Shown piece by piece: positions 17,915-25,514 of a DNA stretch of 64,000 nt (positions are counted from its first letter, which is position 1; each line of letters begins with the position of its first letter). A program made the translations under genes and the position numbers. The notes beneath the pieces were generated by a model, which was not told where the DNA came from, searched no databases, and worked only from the letters and a program-made list of their open reading frames with translations. The DNA lies in contig NC_015726.1 in the NCBI RefSeq assembly GCF_000219215.1, positions 1,178,001 through 1,242,000 of the forward strand. The letters run 5' to 3'. Origin of the DNA: Cupriavidus necator N-1. GTDB lineage: Bacteria; Pseudomonadota; Gammaproteobacteria; Burkholderiales; Burkholderiaceae.

Positions 17915-18666
17915 GCTGGGGCCTCGCTATTCGTCGTGGCCCGGACTTTGGCCTCGGCGTAGTGCGCCTCACTGCAGAACCCTTGCTTCATCCAGCCGAT
18001 ATGCGAGGGTCGGCCGCAGAAGCATTGCGGCATGGGATTAGACTGGTTGGCATCGAACCAGGCCTGTGCTTCCATCCCGTACGGCGCGTCTTCGTCCGGG
18101 ATGTGGCCCGGTCCACATAGGGTGTTGTGGATCCAGCCCATGGCATCGTCGGCGCCGCGCCCGTGTTCCCACTCGATCCAGGCGGCCTGCATCACCACGA
18201 CCTGGTCATGCACGATGTTCGAGAGCGACGCGGTGAGCCTTTCGAGCTGCTCAGCCTTGGCTGCCATGGTTTCGCGGCTGCCCTGCAGGAACGCGCGCAT
18301 CGCGTGCTCGGCGACGACTTGCTCGCTGGCGCCGCGGGCGCGCAGCATGGCGGCGTAGTTGGCCACATTGACCAGCTTGCCCTTGCACAAGGCTTCGGCC
18401 ATCAGCTGTGCCAGGCGTTCGATCGAGCATTCCAGCGGGTTGTCCCAGCCGCCGGCGCCTTCCTTGCGTTTTTCGGCCAGCTTGGCCTTCATCGCGCTGG
18501 CCAGCTGATCCACGGCGATGTCGTCGACGTGGGTGCGGGGTGATTTGCGGAAGGTCTTGGCATCATCACGCGACGTGGCGGCGAGTCGCAGGCCTTGCTC
18601 TTCGGGGATGCGTGCGCCGATGCTGTTGATCGATGGCGCACGGTTAGTGCGGCGATGCTTTGCCAT
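17911..18666 (-). CDS. phage hypothetical protein with C-terminal Cys motif
   Basis: A 251-aa protein: basic N-terminus (MAKHRRTNRAPSINS), helical middle, and a C-terminal segment PQCFCGRPSHIGWMKQGFCSEAHY whose Cys/His spacing could bind one zinc ion. Function unknown. It sits between the ParB-type gene and the rest of the early operon, overlapping its downstream neighbour by 4 bp. Confidence 0.65.
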   Translation of the reverse strand: MAKHRRTNRAPSINSIGARIPEEQGLRLAATSRDDAKTFRKSPRTHVDDIAVDQLASAMKAKLAEKRKEGAGGWDNPLECSIERLAQLMAEALCKGKLVNVANYAAMLRARGASEQVVAEHAMRAFLQGSRETMAAKAEQLERLTASLSNIVHDQVVVMQAAWIEWEHGRGADDAMGWIHNTLCGPGHIPDEDAPYGMEAQAWFDANQSNPMPQCFCGRPSHIGWMKQGFCSEAHYAEAKVRATTNSEAPA

Positions 18667-18687
18667 GGGGATCTCCGGTGTGATGGT

Positions 18688-20715
18688 TCAGCTGGCCAGC
18701 AGGTCGTCCAGGGTCTTGCCGCTGGCGAGGGCTGCTTCGACCCAGCCTGGGCGCTTGCCGCGGCCGGTCCAGGTGTTGCCGAGCTCGTCGCGATAGCGGA
18801 CAGCGGGCTTTCGGCTGGTGGGCTTCGCTGCTGCCTTGGGCGGGATGGGGCGGCGCAGCAGGGCGGGGAGCCAGCGTCGGCCGTCCAGGTGTCCCTCGGC
18901 CGCGGCTATCATGTCGCCCTTCTTCATACCGGCCAGGCCTGCGGCGGCTTCTTCACCGGCAGCTTCGCGCACGGCTTCGATGCGGCGGGCTGCCGGCACG
19001 CTAGCCAAGTAGGAGCCGGCGGTGGGCTGCCACCAGTCGGCCATGTCGAGATCCAGCGCCTCGGCGAGTTGGTTGGCGCGCGCGTGGCCGGCGGCGTCCT
19101 CCCGTTGCTCGAAGGTGTTGATGCTGTGCGCCACGCAGACCGCCAGCAGATCAAGCTGGTCGGCCTGGCTAAGTTCCTGGAGCCAGGTGAACAGATCGTC
19201 GGCCTCACCGGGCAGGCGGTCTTCCCAGCGTGCAACGCTGGCTTCCATGCGCTGCCAGGCGGGCGAGGCCTCGATGTCGGACGTGGCAGATGACGCGGAG
19301 CCGCGCTGGTCAGTGATCGAGACCTTGGCCACGGCGTCATATCGATGGCGATAGTTCAGCGACGAATGGAAGACGTCCGGTACCAGTGCATACAGCAACG
19401 CCGTGAGTGCTACCGTTGGCGACTCAGCCACCAGCGCCTGCAGCGCGACGGTGCGGTGTGCGGTGAGCTTGTGTATCAGGGTTGCCGGCAGCGACTTCTC
19501 CTGCGGCGCCTGCGTTGGAGTCTCGCCGCCTTCGCTTTCGGCATGCAGATCCTGCGGCTTCTTGCCGTCCTTGGTCGGTTTGATTAGCCCGCGGTGGATC
19601 TCGACAGCGCCTGCGTGGTCGATGGTGACGATTGCGCCGGCGCGGGACTTCTGACGTTCGGTGTAGTCTTCCAGGCCTGTCTTGAGGTTAGCGATTTCGG
19701 CCTCGACCTGGTCGAATTCTGCTTGCTGCTCGTCGGTGGAATCCTCGTCCTGGAGTAGGTCGTCGAGCTGGCGTGCACGCATCTCCAACTGCTCGAGCTG
19801 AGCGGCCTCCTCGGCGGTGGTGTCGCGTTTCTTCGCTTGGCTGCGGCCGAAGCTGTGCTGTTCGCTGTAGTCGAGCTTCTCCCGGGCTTCAACCCAACTC
19901 CAGCCTTCCGCGCGCACTTGGTCGGCGATCCCTTCGAGCTTTTCCATGGCCATGCGCTGGAGCAGCTTGGCGTCGCCGATGTAGCCGCCGCCGTTGCTGA
20001 AGAGATCGCGCGTGACCGGGCCACCCGCGGCCTCGTAGGCGTCCAGGCCGACGAAGCGCGCCAAGCGATCGCGCGAGGCGTCGATGGCCTTGTCAACCAG
20101 AGCTTCACGCAGATAGGTCGGATTGCGTTGCCACGGAGTGGCGGTGTCCCACACGCGTTCCTGGTCAGCGTGGTTGTCGGAGATGGCCAGGGCCGTGAGC
20201 TGGTCCAGCTTGATGTTGCCCGCGCGGTATTCGGTAATGAGTCGTGGCGAGACGTTTGCCAGCTTGAGGCGGCGGCGCACAACCAGCGGCGTGACGCCAA
20301 AGCGCGCGGCGACATCGTCGACGGAGCTGCCGGCATCGATCAGCACCTTGAAGGCCTCGAACTCGTCGGCGGGGTGCATGGCTTCGTGCATGTTCTCGGC
20401 GATGCTGGCCTCCTCGGCGTCGCCGGCCTCACGCAAGATGCAGAGGACTTCGTGATCCTTGGGCAGCTTGCGCTCGGCCATGAGCTGCTGGAGCGCCTGC
20501 AGGCGCCGGCCGCCGGCGATGACCTCGTAGGGTGCGGCGTTCTTCTTACGGTTGGTGGTGGCCGTGATGGTGAGGTTCTGCATCAGTCCATGAGACAGGA
20601 TCGATGCGGCCAGTTCGTTGATGGTGGAGGAGGGGGTCTTGCGGACGTTTCGCGGCGAGATGGCCAGCTGGTCGATGCGCACGTGCAAAAGATCGCCTGC
20701 TTGGGGGGTGCTCAT
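18688..20715 (-). CDS. ParB-type protein with a C-terminal H-NS-like DNA-binding domain
   Basis: A 675-aa phage protein. The N-terminal about 250 residues follow the ParB/RepB/Spo0J pattern: LAISPRNVRKTPSS, the CTPase box EVIAGGRRLQALQ, ENMHEAMHPADEFEAF, and the helix-turn-helix VDDVAARFGVTPLVVRRRL. A charged coiled-coil-like section follows (about 290-370), then a variable part with many Ala. The last about 35 residues (VRYRDELGNTWTGRGKRPGW, then LASGKTLDDLLAS) match the H-NS C-terminal motif, YRDxxTGxxWxGRGRxPxWL in betaproteobacteria. The combination suggests a DNA-condensing or silencing protein. It is the largest gene of the early operon. Confidence 0.85.
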   Translation of the reverse strand: MSTPQAGDLLHVRIDQLAISPRNVRKTPSSTINELAASILSHGLMQNLTITATTNRKKNAAPYEVIAGGRRLQALQQLMAERKLPKDHEVLCILREAGDAEEASIAENMHEAMHPADEFEAFKVLIDAGSSVDDVAARFGVTPLVVRRRLKLANVSPRLITEYRAGNIKLDQLTALAISDNHADQERVWDTATPWQRNPTYLREALVDKAIDASRDRLARFVGLDAYEAAGGPVTRDLFSNGGGYIGDAKLLQRMAMEKLEGIADQVRAEGWSWVEAREKLDYSEQHSFGRSQAKKRDTTAEEAAQLEQLEMRARQLDDLLQDEDSTDEQQAEFDQVEAEIANLKTGLEDYTERQKSRAGAIVTIDHAGAVEIHRGLIKPTKDGKKPQDLHAESEGGETPTQAPQEKSLPATLIHKLTAHRTVALQALVAESPTVALTALLYALVPDVFHSSLNYRHRYDAVAKVSITDQRGSASSATSDIEASPAWQRMEASVARWEDRLPGEADDLFTWLQELSQADQLDLLAVCVAHSINTFEQREDAAGHARANQLAEALDLDMADWWQPTAGSYLASVPAARRIEAVREAAGEEAAAGLAGMKKGDMIAAAEGHLDGRRWLPALLRRPIPPKAAAKPTSRKPAVRYRDELGNTWTGRGKRPGWVEAALASGKTLDDLLAS

Positions 20716-20737
20716 GTGGTGCTCCGGATGGTTGGGG

Positions 20738-21157
20738 TCAGGCTTCGACGGGCGCGCCTTGCGCTTGCATGGTGGCCTTGGTGATGGCGTGGGCGGCGGT
20801 GAATGTGTCGAGGCGCGTACGGCCGATGGCCTCCTCGATGGAGGGTGCGGCTGCGCGCAGCGTCAGCGCTTCAAGGTCCAGCACCGTGACTTTGGCGGAG
20901 CGCTGCCAGCGCCCGAAAACGCCAGCCATGGCGCGCCGGGCGGATCCCAGCTGCACGTCATAGTCCTGGATGCCCTGTGCCTTCATGGCGAGGGTGATCA
21001 GCTCCAACGTGCGCATCAGCCGGTTGTAGCCGGTATCGCTGGGCGCGCTGATGAAGCCGGCCAGGTCCGCGTAAAACGTGAGGTCGACGTGCCGCGTGTT
21101 CTGGGCCGTCATGGGGATGGCGACCGGCCGTGGCTGGTAGTTGCTGCGCTTTTTCAT
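20738..21157 (-). CDS. phage hypothetical protein
   Basis: A 139-aa protein beginning MKKRSNYQPRPVAIPMTAQN, with a helical segment (GYNRLMRTLELITLAMKAQG) and a C-terminal region containing SIEEAIGRTRLDTFTAAHAI. It overlaps the kinase-like gene by 4 bp. No family recognised. Confidence 0.65.
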   Translation of the reverse strand: MKKRSNYQPRPVAIPMTAQNTRHVDLTFYADLAGFISAPSDTGYNRLMRTLELITLAMKAQGIQDYDVQLGSARRAMAGVFGRWQRSAKVTVLDLEALTLRAAAPSIEEAIGRTRLDTFTAAHAITKATMQAQGAPVEA

Positions 21158-21513
21158 GTCGCGGCCCCCAGGAACTCGGCGTCGCCAATCACGCGGTCGA
21201 GCAGGTCGAAGGCGCGGAAGAAATCGCGCGACACGGTGACCTGGTGGTCGATGTCACGCAGCGCAATGTCATTCTCGGGCCCGAAGTCGGGCAGATGGGG
21301 GTCGCGCAGGTGCACGACGATGCCGCCACGCTCAGCCAGGATCTCGGCGTCGACTCGATCGCGGATATGCATCACCACGATGTGGTGGCCTGCCAGTTCG
21401 TCGACGAGCGGGTCGGTGATGAGCTTCGTAGGGGTGAAAGCGTGGGTGCGCGCGAGATAGTCGGCGACAGCATCCTGGCCGACACCAGGGCGGCCGGTAA
21501 GTCCGATCAGCAT
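21154..21513 (-). CDS. deoxynucleoside-monophosphate-kinase-like protein
   Basis: A 119-aa protein resembling the N-terminal half of phage dNMP kinases (T4 gp1-type): MLIGLTGRPGVGQDAVADYL has the P-loop outline, followed by FTPTKLITDPLVDEL and the pattern VVMHIRDRVDAEIL. The P-loop lysine expected in GxxGxGK is replaced by Gln (GVGQD), so classical ATP hydrolysis would be impaired. ATG at 21513 is preceded by GGAGAGACCC. The protein is also shorter than most family members. Confidence 0.55.
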   Translation of the reverse strand: MLIGLTGRPGVGQDAVADYLARTHAFTPTKLITDPLVDELAGHHIVVMHIRDRVDAEILAERGGIVVHLRDPHLPDFGPENDIALRDIDHQVTVSRDFFRAFDLLDRVIGDAEFLGAAT

Positions 21514-21523
21514 GGGTCTCTCC

Positions 21524-21754
21524 TCAGTCGAGGTCGTTTGCCTGGCGGCGTTTGTGATCTGGGATGGATGGATCGAAGCGGAGGCGGGGAGGGTGGCGGC
21601 GCGCCTGAGTCTTGCGCTGGGCATCGAGAAACGCGCGCACCTGCATGGCCACGCGCCATTCGCGGACGCGCAGCTCAGCGTTGCCCGACCCGTTCATCAG
21701 GCGGAAGCCTTCGACCAGGTCGGCAAACGTGTAGCGGGCGCGGCGCCGGCTCAT
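21524..21754 (-). CDS. phage hypothetical protein
   Basis: A 76-aa basic protein, MSRRRARYTFADLVEGFRLM, with an arginine-rich C-terminal half. Unknown function. It lies between the 45-residue protein gene and the kinase-like gene, 10 bp from the latter. Confidence 0.55.
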   Translation of the reverse strand: MSRRRARYTFADLVEGFRLMNGSGNAELRVREWRVAMQVRAFLDAQRKTQARRHPPRLRFDPSIPDHKRRQANDLD

Positions 21755-21755
21755 T

Positions 21756-21893
21756 TCAGCCCTGTGACGTGATGCGCTTGGCAGCTACCGTGCGCGCGCC
21801 GCGGTTGAATCCGTCTTCGATCGCATCGAAGGTGCAGCGAAACAGGCCGACATAGGCGCGACGGCCGTCGAGGACGATGCGGAACGCGATCAT
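21756..21893 (-). CDS. small phage protein, 45 aa
   Basis: A 45-aa reading frame starting MIAFRIVLDGRRAYVGLFRC and ending AKRITSQG. The AGGAGG ribosome site 8 bp upstream and the 4-bp overlap with the AlpA-type gene support expression. No function known. Confidence 0.6.
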   Translation of the reverse strand: MIAFRIVLDGRRAYVGLFRCTFDAIEDGFNRGARTVAAKRITSQG

Positions 21894-22114
21894 TGCGGCT
21901 TCCTCCTGGATGTGTTCGGCGGCGGCGGGAGGTCGGATACCGGGCGGGCTTCGGCCCACTCTTCAACCTCGCGTACAAGCCAGGCAACCCGACGGCTCGA
22001 AACGGTGCGCGGTTTCGGGAACTGCTCTTCGCGCACGAGCTTTTGCACGCTGGTTTCCGAGAGCGCCACGATGGACGCTACCGTAGGTAGGTCGACGTAG
22101 AAGGGGCGGATCAT
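21890..22114 (-). CDS. AlpA-type helix-turn-helix regulator
   Basis: A 74-aa protein. It contains the MerR/AlpA-like winged helix: MIRPFYVDLPTVASIVALS, then ETSVQKLVREEQFPKPRT and SRRVAWLVREVEEWAEAR. AlpA-like proteins act as excisionase or integrase activators. Being early and opposite int, a role in excision is likely but inferred. It overlaps genes on both sides by 4 bp. Confidence 0.8.
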   Translation of the reverse strand: MIRPFYVDLPTVASIVALSETSVQKLVREEQFPKPRTVSSRRVAWLVREVEEWAEARPVSDLPPPPNTSRRKPQ

Positions 22115-22623
22115 TGCGCAGCCCCCATAGCGCGAGCTGTCGCCCTGGCGGCTGCTTCTGCGAGATCTCGGGCTCGCTCTAGCTCGAGGTATTGCCAGCA
22201 GAGTTCGAGCAGTTCAGGCATGGAGGTCACGCAAGACTCGAGCCGCTCGCCGTAGTGGCCGCCCACAGTGATGCATTCGATCTTTATCTGTGCGCCATGC
22301 TCTCGCGACGTTAGGGGTTCGCCTCGTACGTCGTCCCATGCCGGGCAATGCCAGAAGTCGATGCAAAGATCGAGTTCGACGCTGAGGCCAAATGTCGTAC
22401 TGAAGGACATCGCCTCCCGCATGTAGTGGCGGGTGGGGGTGGTCTCCTCCAAGCGGAGGAAGTCCGGATCCTGATTGGCGCTGTCTAGGAAAATAGATCT
22501 GCCACGATCGCCTTCGGTGTACCCGGACCGGTAGATCCAGTTGTGCTCGGAGCCGAAGTCATCGATGACCAGCCAGCGGTTAGGGCGCGGACGTACTGCG
22601 TAGTCGGGATATTCGAGATGCAT
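22111..22623 (-). CDS. phage hypothetical protein
   Basis: A 170-aa protein starting MHLEYPDYAVRPRPNRWLVI, with many acidic and aromatic residues (FWHCPAWDDVRGEPLTS) and an Ala-rich C-terminus. No recognised domain. It is the second gene after PL. Confidence 0.6.
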   Translation of the reverse strand: MHLEYPDYAVRPRPNRWLVIDDFGSEHNWIYRSGYTEGDRGRSIFLDSANQDPDFLRLEETTPTRHYMREAMSFSTTFGLSVELDLCIDFWHCPAWDDVRGEPLTSREHGAQIKIECITVGGHYGERLESCVTSMPELLELCWQYLELERARDLAEAAARATARAMGAAQ

Positions 22624-22632
22624 GGCCGCCCC

Positions 22633-22767
22633 TCACACTTGGCGCGCCGTAGCGGTCGTGGGGTCGGCCCGTAGGTCAGACTCAACGGCGCAGGCGTGGA
22701 CGGCGAAGGCGGCGGCTACCAGGGTCAGGTAGAAGATCCAGCCTTTGATCTGTTTGGGCTTGTTCAC
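22633..22767 (-). CDS. small membrane protein, first gene after PL
   Basis: A 44-aa protein with a GTG start at 22767 and a GGAGG ribosome site 4 bp upstream. VNKPKQIKGWIFYLTLVAAA is followed by FAVHACAVESDL: one predicted transmembrane helix with a cytoplasmic basic start. Being first under the early promoter, it may act at the membrane soon after derepression. Function unknown. Confidence 0.55.
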   Translation of the reverse strand: MNKPKQIKGWIFYLTLVAAAFAVHACAVESDLRADPTTATARQV

Positions 22768-22807
22768 GGTGCCTCCATCGTTGACGCGGATTGCGTCGAT
22801 GGGGGCA

Positions 22808-22836
22808 ATTAAACACCACGTTTATTTTTGCGTCAA
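22808..22836 (-). promoter_or_regulatory. PL, leftward early promoter
   Basis: Read leftward: TTGACG (complement of 22831-22836), 17-bp spacer, TTTAAT (complement of 22808-22813). It would start transcription near 22801 with about a 34-nt leader to the GTG at 22767. Confidence 0.8.
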
Positions 22837-22849
22837 CACGGTGTTTAAT
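22808..22849. promoter_or_regulatory. OL operators (two repressor sites)
   Basis: Two 19-bp palindrome-like sites, ATTAAAC-ACCAC-GTTTATT (22808-22826) and CGTCAAC-ACGGT-GTTTAAT (22831-22849). They share the layout of the two sites near PR and overlap the PL -10 and -35 elements, so repressor binding would block PL. Confidence 0.75.
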
Positions 22850-22856
22850 CTGGTGT

Positions 22857-22885
22857 GAAAAAAAACCCACCAGGGCGGTGGGCTT
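22857..22885 (-). terminator. terminator of the repressor gene
   Basis: Read leftward: CCCACC...GGTGGG stem (22866-22871 with 22877-22882) followed by a T-tract. It lies 25 bp after the repressor stop and keeps repressor transcription out of PL. Confidence 0.8.
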
Positions 22886-22909
22886 TCACTGTGTGTAAGG
22901 TCGACCTGC

Positions 22910-23674
22910 CTACAGGTCAAATCCAGCGTGGCGGACAACGCCACAGAATTGGTCCCCTTCTTTGAGCCTTTGGTATCGCTCCGGCCAGTCCGGGTTGAGC
23001 GCCTCAAGGTACATTTCACCCTCAACCAGCGTCAGCTTTTTGAAAGTTGCCTTTCCTTCGCGACGGACGATCACATATTTGCCGGGAAGGGCTTCGGCGT
23101 CGGGACTCACAAATAGTTTGATCCCATCAGGGAATGACGGGTAGACCCCTGCAGGCGCAGTCATCGATGGGCCCCGTACCGTCACCACAAAGCCGCATGG
23201 TCCGAGATCGATATGGCACTGATGCCAGATCGTATGCTCGTCCGGCTCGAAATTCTCACAAAGCTCTGCCCACATCCCCGCTTGCACCCAAGAAATCTCG
23301 GGGTATCGCCTTGGTCTGAGATCCGGACCTGGTTCGAAGTTATCCCCCGCCATCGAAAGGGGATTGTAAGCGGGTGCTGAGGTTATCTCGTTAAGTTTTG
23401 CTTCTACCTGACCTGCACCAGATTTGGGCTTGACAGCCTCCATCGGTGGAACTCCAGTCAGCAACCAGGTGGCACTGCAGCCAATCGCCGCCTGCGCCTT
23501 CAGCATCCCACCCTGGGAAATACCCCTCCGCTCCCAGTTATTGATGGTTTGCTGTGACTGATTAAGCGCCCGAGCGACTTCGGTTGGCGTGCTCAGTCCC
23601 CTGAGTGTCTTCGCGGCCTCGTAGAGGCGAACCATGGATTCGTGCATGCCGCGGATGTTCTCACGAGTAAACAT
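22910..23674 (-). CDS. cI: LexA/CI-like phage repressor
   Basis: A 254-aa lysogeny repressor. The N-terminal helix-turn-helix is around residues 28-55 (TEVARALNQSQQTINNWERR). The C-terminal S24 peptidase domain has the cleavable Ala-Gly (132-133, WVQAGMW), Ser170 (VRGPSM) and Lys212 (FKKL), so RecA-stimulated self-cleavage and SOS induction are expected. ATG 23674 is the best start and lacks a Shine-Dalgarno; a later ATG at 23647 is possible. A weak leftward promoter with -10 TTTATC at 23681-23686 would give a leaderless message like lambda PRM. Confidence 0.9.
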   Translation of the reverse strand: MFTRENIRGMHESMVRLYEAAKTLRGLSTPTEVARALNQSQQTINNWERRGISQGGMLKAQAAIGCSATWLLTGVPPMEAVKPKSGAGQVEAKLNEITSAPAYNPLSMAGDNFEPGPDLRPRRYPEISWVQAGMWAELCENFEPDEHTIWHQCHIDLGPCGFVVTVRGPSMTAPAGVYPSFPDGIKLFVSPDAEALPGKYVIVRREGKATFKKLTLVEGEMYLEALNPDWPERYQRLKEGDQFCGVVRHAGFDL

Positions 23675-23680
23675 TCTGTT

Positions 23681-23723
23681 GATAAACGCCGTGTTTGACT
23701 TGTGATTAAACGTCGTGTTTAAT
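23681..23723. promoter_or_regulatory. OR operators and PR
   Basis: Two 19-bp palindrome-like sites, GATAAAC-GCCGT-GTTTGAC (23681-23699) and ATTAAAC-GTCGT-GTTTAAT (23705-23723). PR on the plus strand is TTGACT (23695-23700), 17-bp spacer, TTTAAT (23718-23723); its start point would be near 23730, the ATG of cro. The same sites would control repressor transcription leftward. Confidence 0.8.
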
Positions 23724-23729
23724 TGCGCC

Positions 23730-23987
23730 ATGAGCTCGAACCAGACCACCGTCCATTGCGACTGGCAAATCATCGAGGACCTTGGTGGCGCAACCGAGGT
23801 CGCCAAGCTCCTTGGCTATGACAAAAAGCGCGGCGGTATTCAGCGAATTCACAACTGGAGGGTAAGAGGCATCCCATCGGCAGTAAAGGTTGCCCACCCG
23901 GGATTGTTCATGAAGGAGGTAGTCAGCAGTTTGGACGCCTCTGACGACGCCCAGCCTCCAGTGGGGCGCATCGAGGTGGATTCTTGA
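23730..23987 (+). CDS. cro: Cro-like repressor
   Basis: An 85-aa protein starting MSSNQTTVHCDWQIIEDLGG; its helix-turn-helix (GGATEVAKLLGYDKKRGGI, QRIHNWRVRGIP) fits Cro-type proteins. The start lies 6 bp after the PR -10 element with no ribosome site, so the message is predicted to be leaderless. It would oppose the CI-like repressor at the shared operators. A longer reading starting at 23715 would use a GTG inside the operator and is less likely. Confidence 0.8.
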   Translation: MSSNQTTVHCDWQIIEDLGGATEVAKLLGYDKKRGGIQRIHNWRVRGIPSAVKVAHPGLFMKEVVSSLDASDDAQPPVGRIEVDS

Positions 23988-24203
23988 GATCGGCGTCGGG
24001 CACGGTTGCCTCATGTTGAGGTGCGTGCCAATTCTTCCGACGAGGGGTACTTTGCCGCCTCTCAATCGGAGTCAAACGACGAAGAAATTTCGGCTTGGGC
24101 TGGAACACAGATTTCTCCCTGAGCTCGCGGTCAAGTGCCGCGTTGAGACAAAGATTAGCAGGCCGTGCTTGCAGAAAGAACGGCTGTTTTCCGGGGGTTT
24201 ACC

Positions 24204-24503
24204 GTGGTCTCTGTGAAGATCGGCAACGACATCAACCAGCACGAGGCGCTCTACAGCCTCGCGAGCCGGTATCCGGGTTCGATTGAGGGCCTCGCGCAGG
24301 CAATGGGCCGTCGCCTTGGGCGACAGATGTACCCCAATGTATTGCGCAACAAGCTGCGGCCAGGGATTGATACGCACCATCTCAACTTCGAGGAGTACTC
24401 CCTCATCCTGGAACTGTGTGAGGAGGCCAAACTTGATGGCTGGCAGATCCCAATGCGCGCGCTCTGCTGGCGTCATGGCATGGTCGCGATCCCCTTACCG
24501 TAA
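24204..24503 (+). CDS. CII-like phage regulatory protein
   Basis: A 99-aa protein of the phage CII/CP76 type: IGNDINQHEALYSLASRYPG, then EGLAQAMGRRLGRQMYPNVL with a helix-turn-helix, and ALCWRHGMVAIPLP at the end. The assigned GTG start at 24204 has GGGGG 6 bp upstream; another GTG at 24165 is possible. Between cro and this gene are about 216 bp with no convincing frame. It probably helps to set up lysogeny. Confidence 0.75.
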   Translation: MVSVKIGNDINQHEALYSLASRYPGSIEGLAQAMGRRLGRQMYPNVLRNKLRPGIDTHHLNFEEYSLILELCEEAKLDGWQIPMRALCWRHGMVAIPLP

Positions 24504-24524
24504 GTCGAAGGCGCGCCCGCCAGT

Positions 24525-24749
24525 GTGGCGACCGCAATGCGTCAGGCCGGCGAGGCAGCGCGTGAGTTCGGCGAGATGATGGCGGAGTTTGCGCAGGCGG
24601 CTTCGGACGGAAAGATCACGCGCAGCGAGGCTGAACGTGTGCTACCCGAGGTCCAGCACGTGCTGACCATGGTGACGATGCTTCGGGACTCCATCGAGGC
24701 CGTCACGGTTCCTGACGATACCGCCTTCGGAATTCCGCGTCTCGTATGA
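24525..24749 (+). CDS. phage hypothetical protein
   Basis: A 74-aa helical protein with GTG start. Its middle is EMMAEFAQAASDGKITRSEA, followed by an LTMVTMLRDSIEAV helix. Small proteins with a DGKIT-like turn often accompany CII-type regulators; no function is established. It overlaps the next gene by 4 bp. Confidence 0.6.
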   Translation: MATAMRQAGEAAREFGEMMAEFAQAASDGKITRSEAERVLPEVQHVLTMVTMLRDSIEAVTVPDDTAFGIPRLV

Positions 24750-25096
24750 TCCGATCCGATCTGTTGCCCGGCACACGAAGCGTGGCGCCTGTGGGCCGCG
24801 TGCGTCCAAAACTCATCCTTCGGCGGCGCAAGCCACTGACGGCGCGCGAGCTGAAATCGGTGTTTGACCGAGTCAAGAAGCGTGTGCTGAAGGGTGGTGA
24901 GCCCTTCGGGTTGTTCGCGATCAAGCATGGCCAGGGCCGCGTCTTTCGCCTGATCAGCGTGAAGGACGCGAACTACACGGCGCAGCTGCGCGTCGACAAG
25001 GCTCTGCAGCACATGGTCGGGACCTACGACGGCAGCGCCAATTTAGGCCACGTCTGGGATGACCTGTGCGCGTTTGACCGGACGCCACCCGCGTGA
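24746..25096 (+). CDS. phage hypothetical protein
   Basis: A 116-aa basic protein with MIRSDLLPGTRSVAPVGRVR and a domain containing EPFGLFAIKHGQGRVFRLIS. ATG overlaps the previous TGA (ATGA). No domain recognised. Confidence 0.65.
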   Translation: MIRSDLLPGTRSVAPVGRVRPKLILRRRKPLTARELKSVFDRVKKRVLKGGEPFGLFAIKHGQGRVFRLISVKDANYTAQLRVDKALQHMVGTYDGSANLGHVWDDLCAFDRTPPA

Positions 25097-25506
25097 AGAT
25101 GGAAGTCCGCTTCCGCCCGGACATGGCGTGCTGCAAGTCGACGCGAGAAGCGATCGGCCTGCCATGCCGGGGCGACGCGCAAAAGTGCTGCGCCTGGCAT
25201 CACGCCTGCCGATTGGCGTCTGACAAAGGGATGCGCGGCCTGCGTGTCTTCGCCCAGCACTTGCTGGGCTTTTGGTCGTTGTGTGATGTGTTTTGGATCT
25301 TCGCGGCGGCTGGCCAGATGTCGGCGCTCGCGGAGATCTGCTGCGAGCGCTGGACCTCGTTGCCCGATGCGACGGCGCGCGCCGCTTACCGCGCGGAAGT
25401 AATCAACGCCACGCAGGTGTATCGCGCCGAGTGTGGTCCTGACAACCCGGCCGCATTCATGGCCACCTTCGATGTTCTCTGTGAGGCGGCCGCTGTGCGG
25501 CCATAA
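25093..25506 (+). CDS. phage hypothetical protein, Cys-rich N-terminus
   Basis: A 137-aa protein starting at GTG 25093 that overlaps the previous stop (GTGA). The N-terminal half holds several cysteines and histidines (MACCKSTREAIG, KCCAWHHACRLA), which may bind metal. The rest is helical. Function unknown. Confidence 0.6.
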   Translation: MKMEVRFRPDMACCKSTREAIGLPCRGDAQKCCAWHHACRLASDKGMRGLRVFAQHLLGFWSLCDVFWIFAAAGQMSALAEICCERWTSLPDATARAAYRAEVINATQVYRAECGPDNPAAFMATFDVLCEAAAVRP

Positions 25507-25514
25507 GGACTTCC

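Noticed and set aside
22682..22870. 62-aa leftward frame across the PL region
   Set aside because: It would be read through the PL operators and terminator and contains Arg-rich shadow sequence; the GTG-started 44-aa gene fits the promoter and ribosome site.
24013..24216. 67-aa frame between cro and the CII-like gene
   Set aside because: No ribosome site, no domain, and it overlaps the CII-like start; left as uncertain non-coding DNA.
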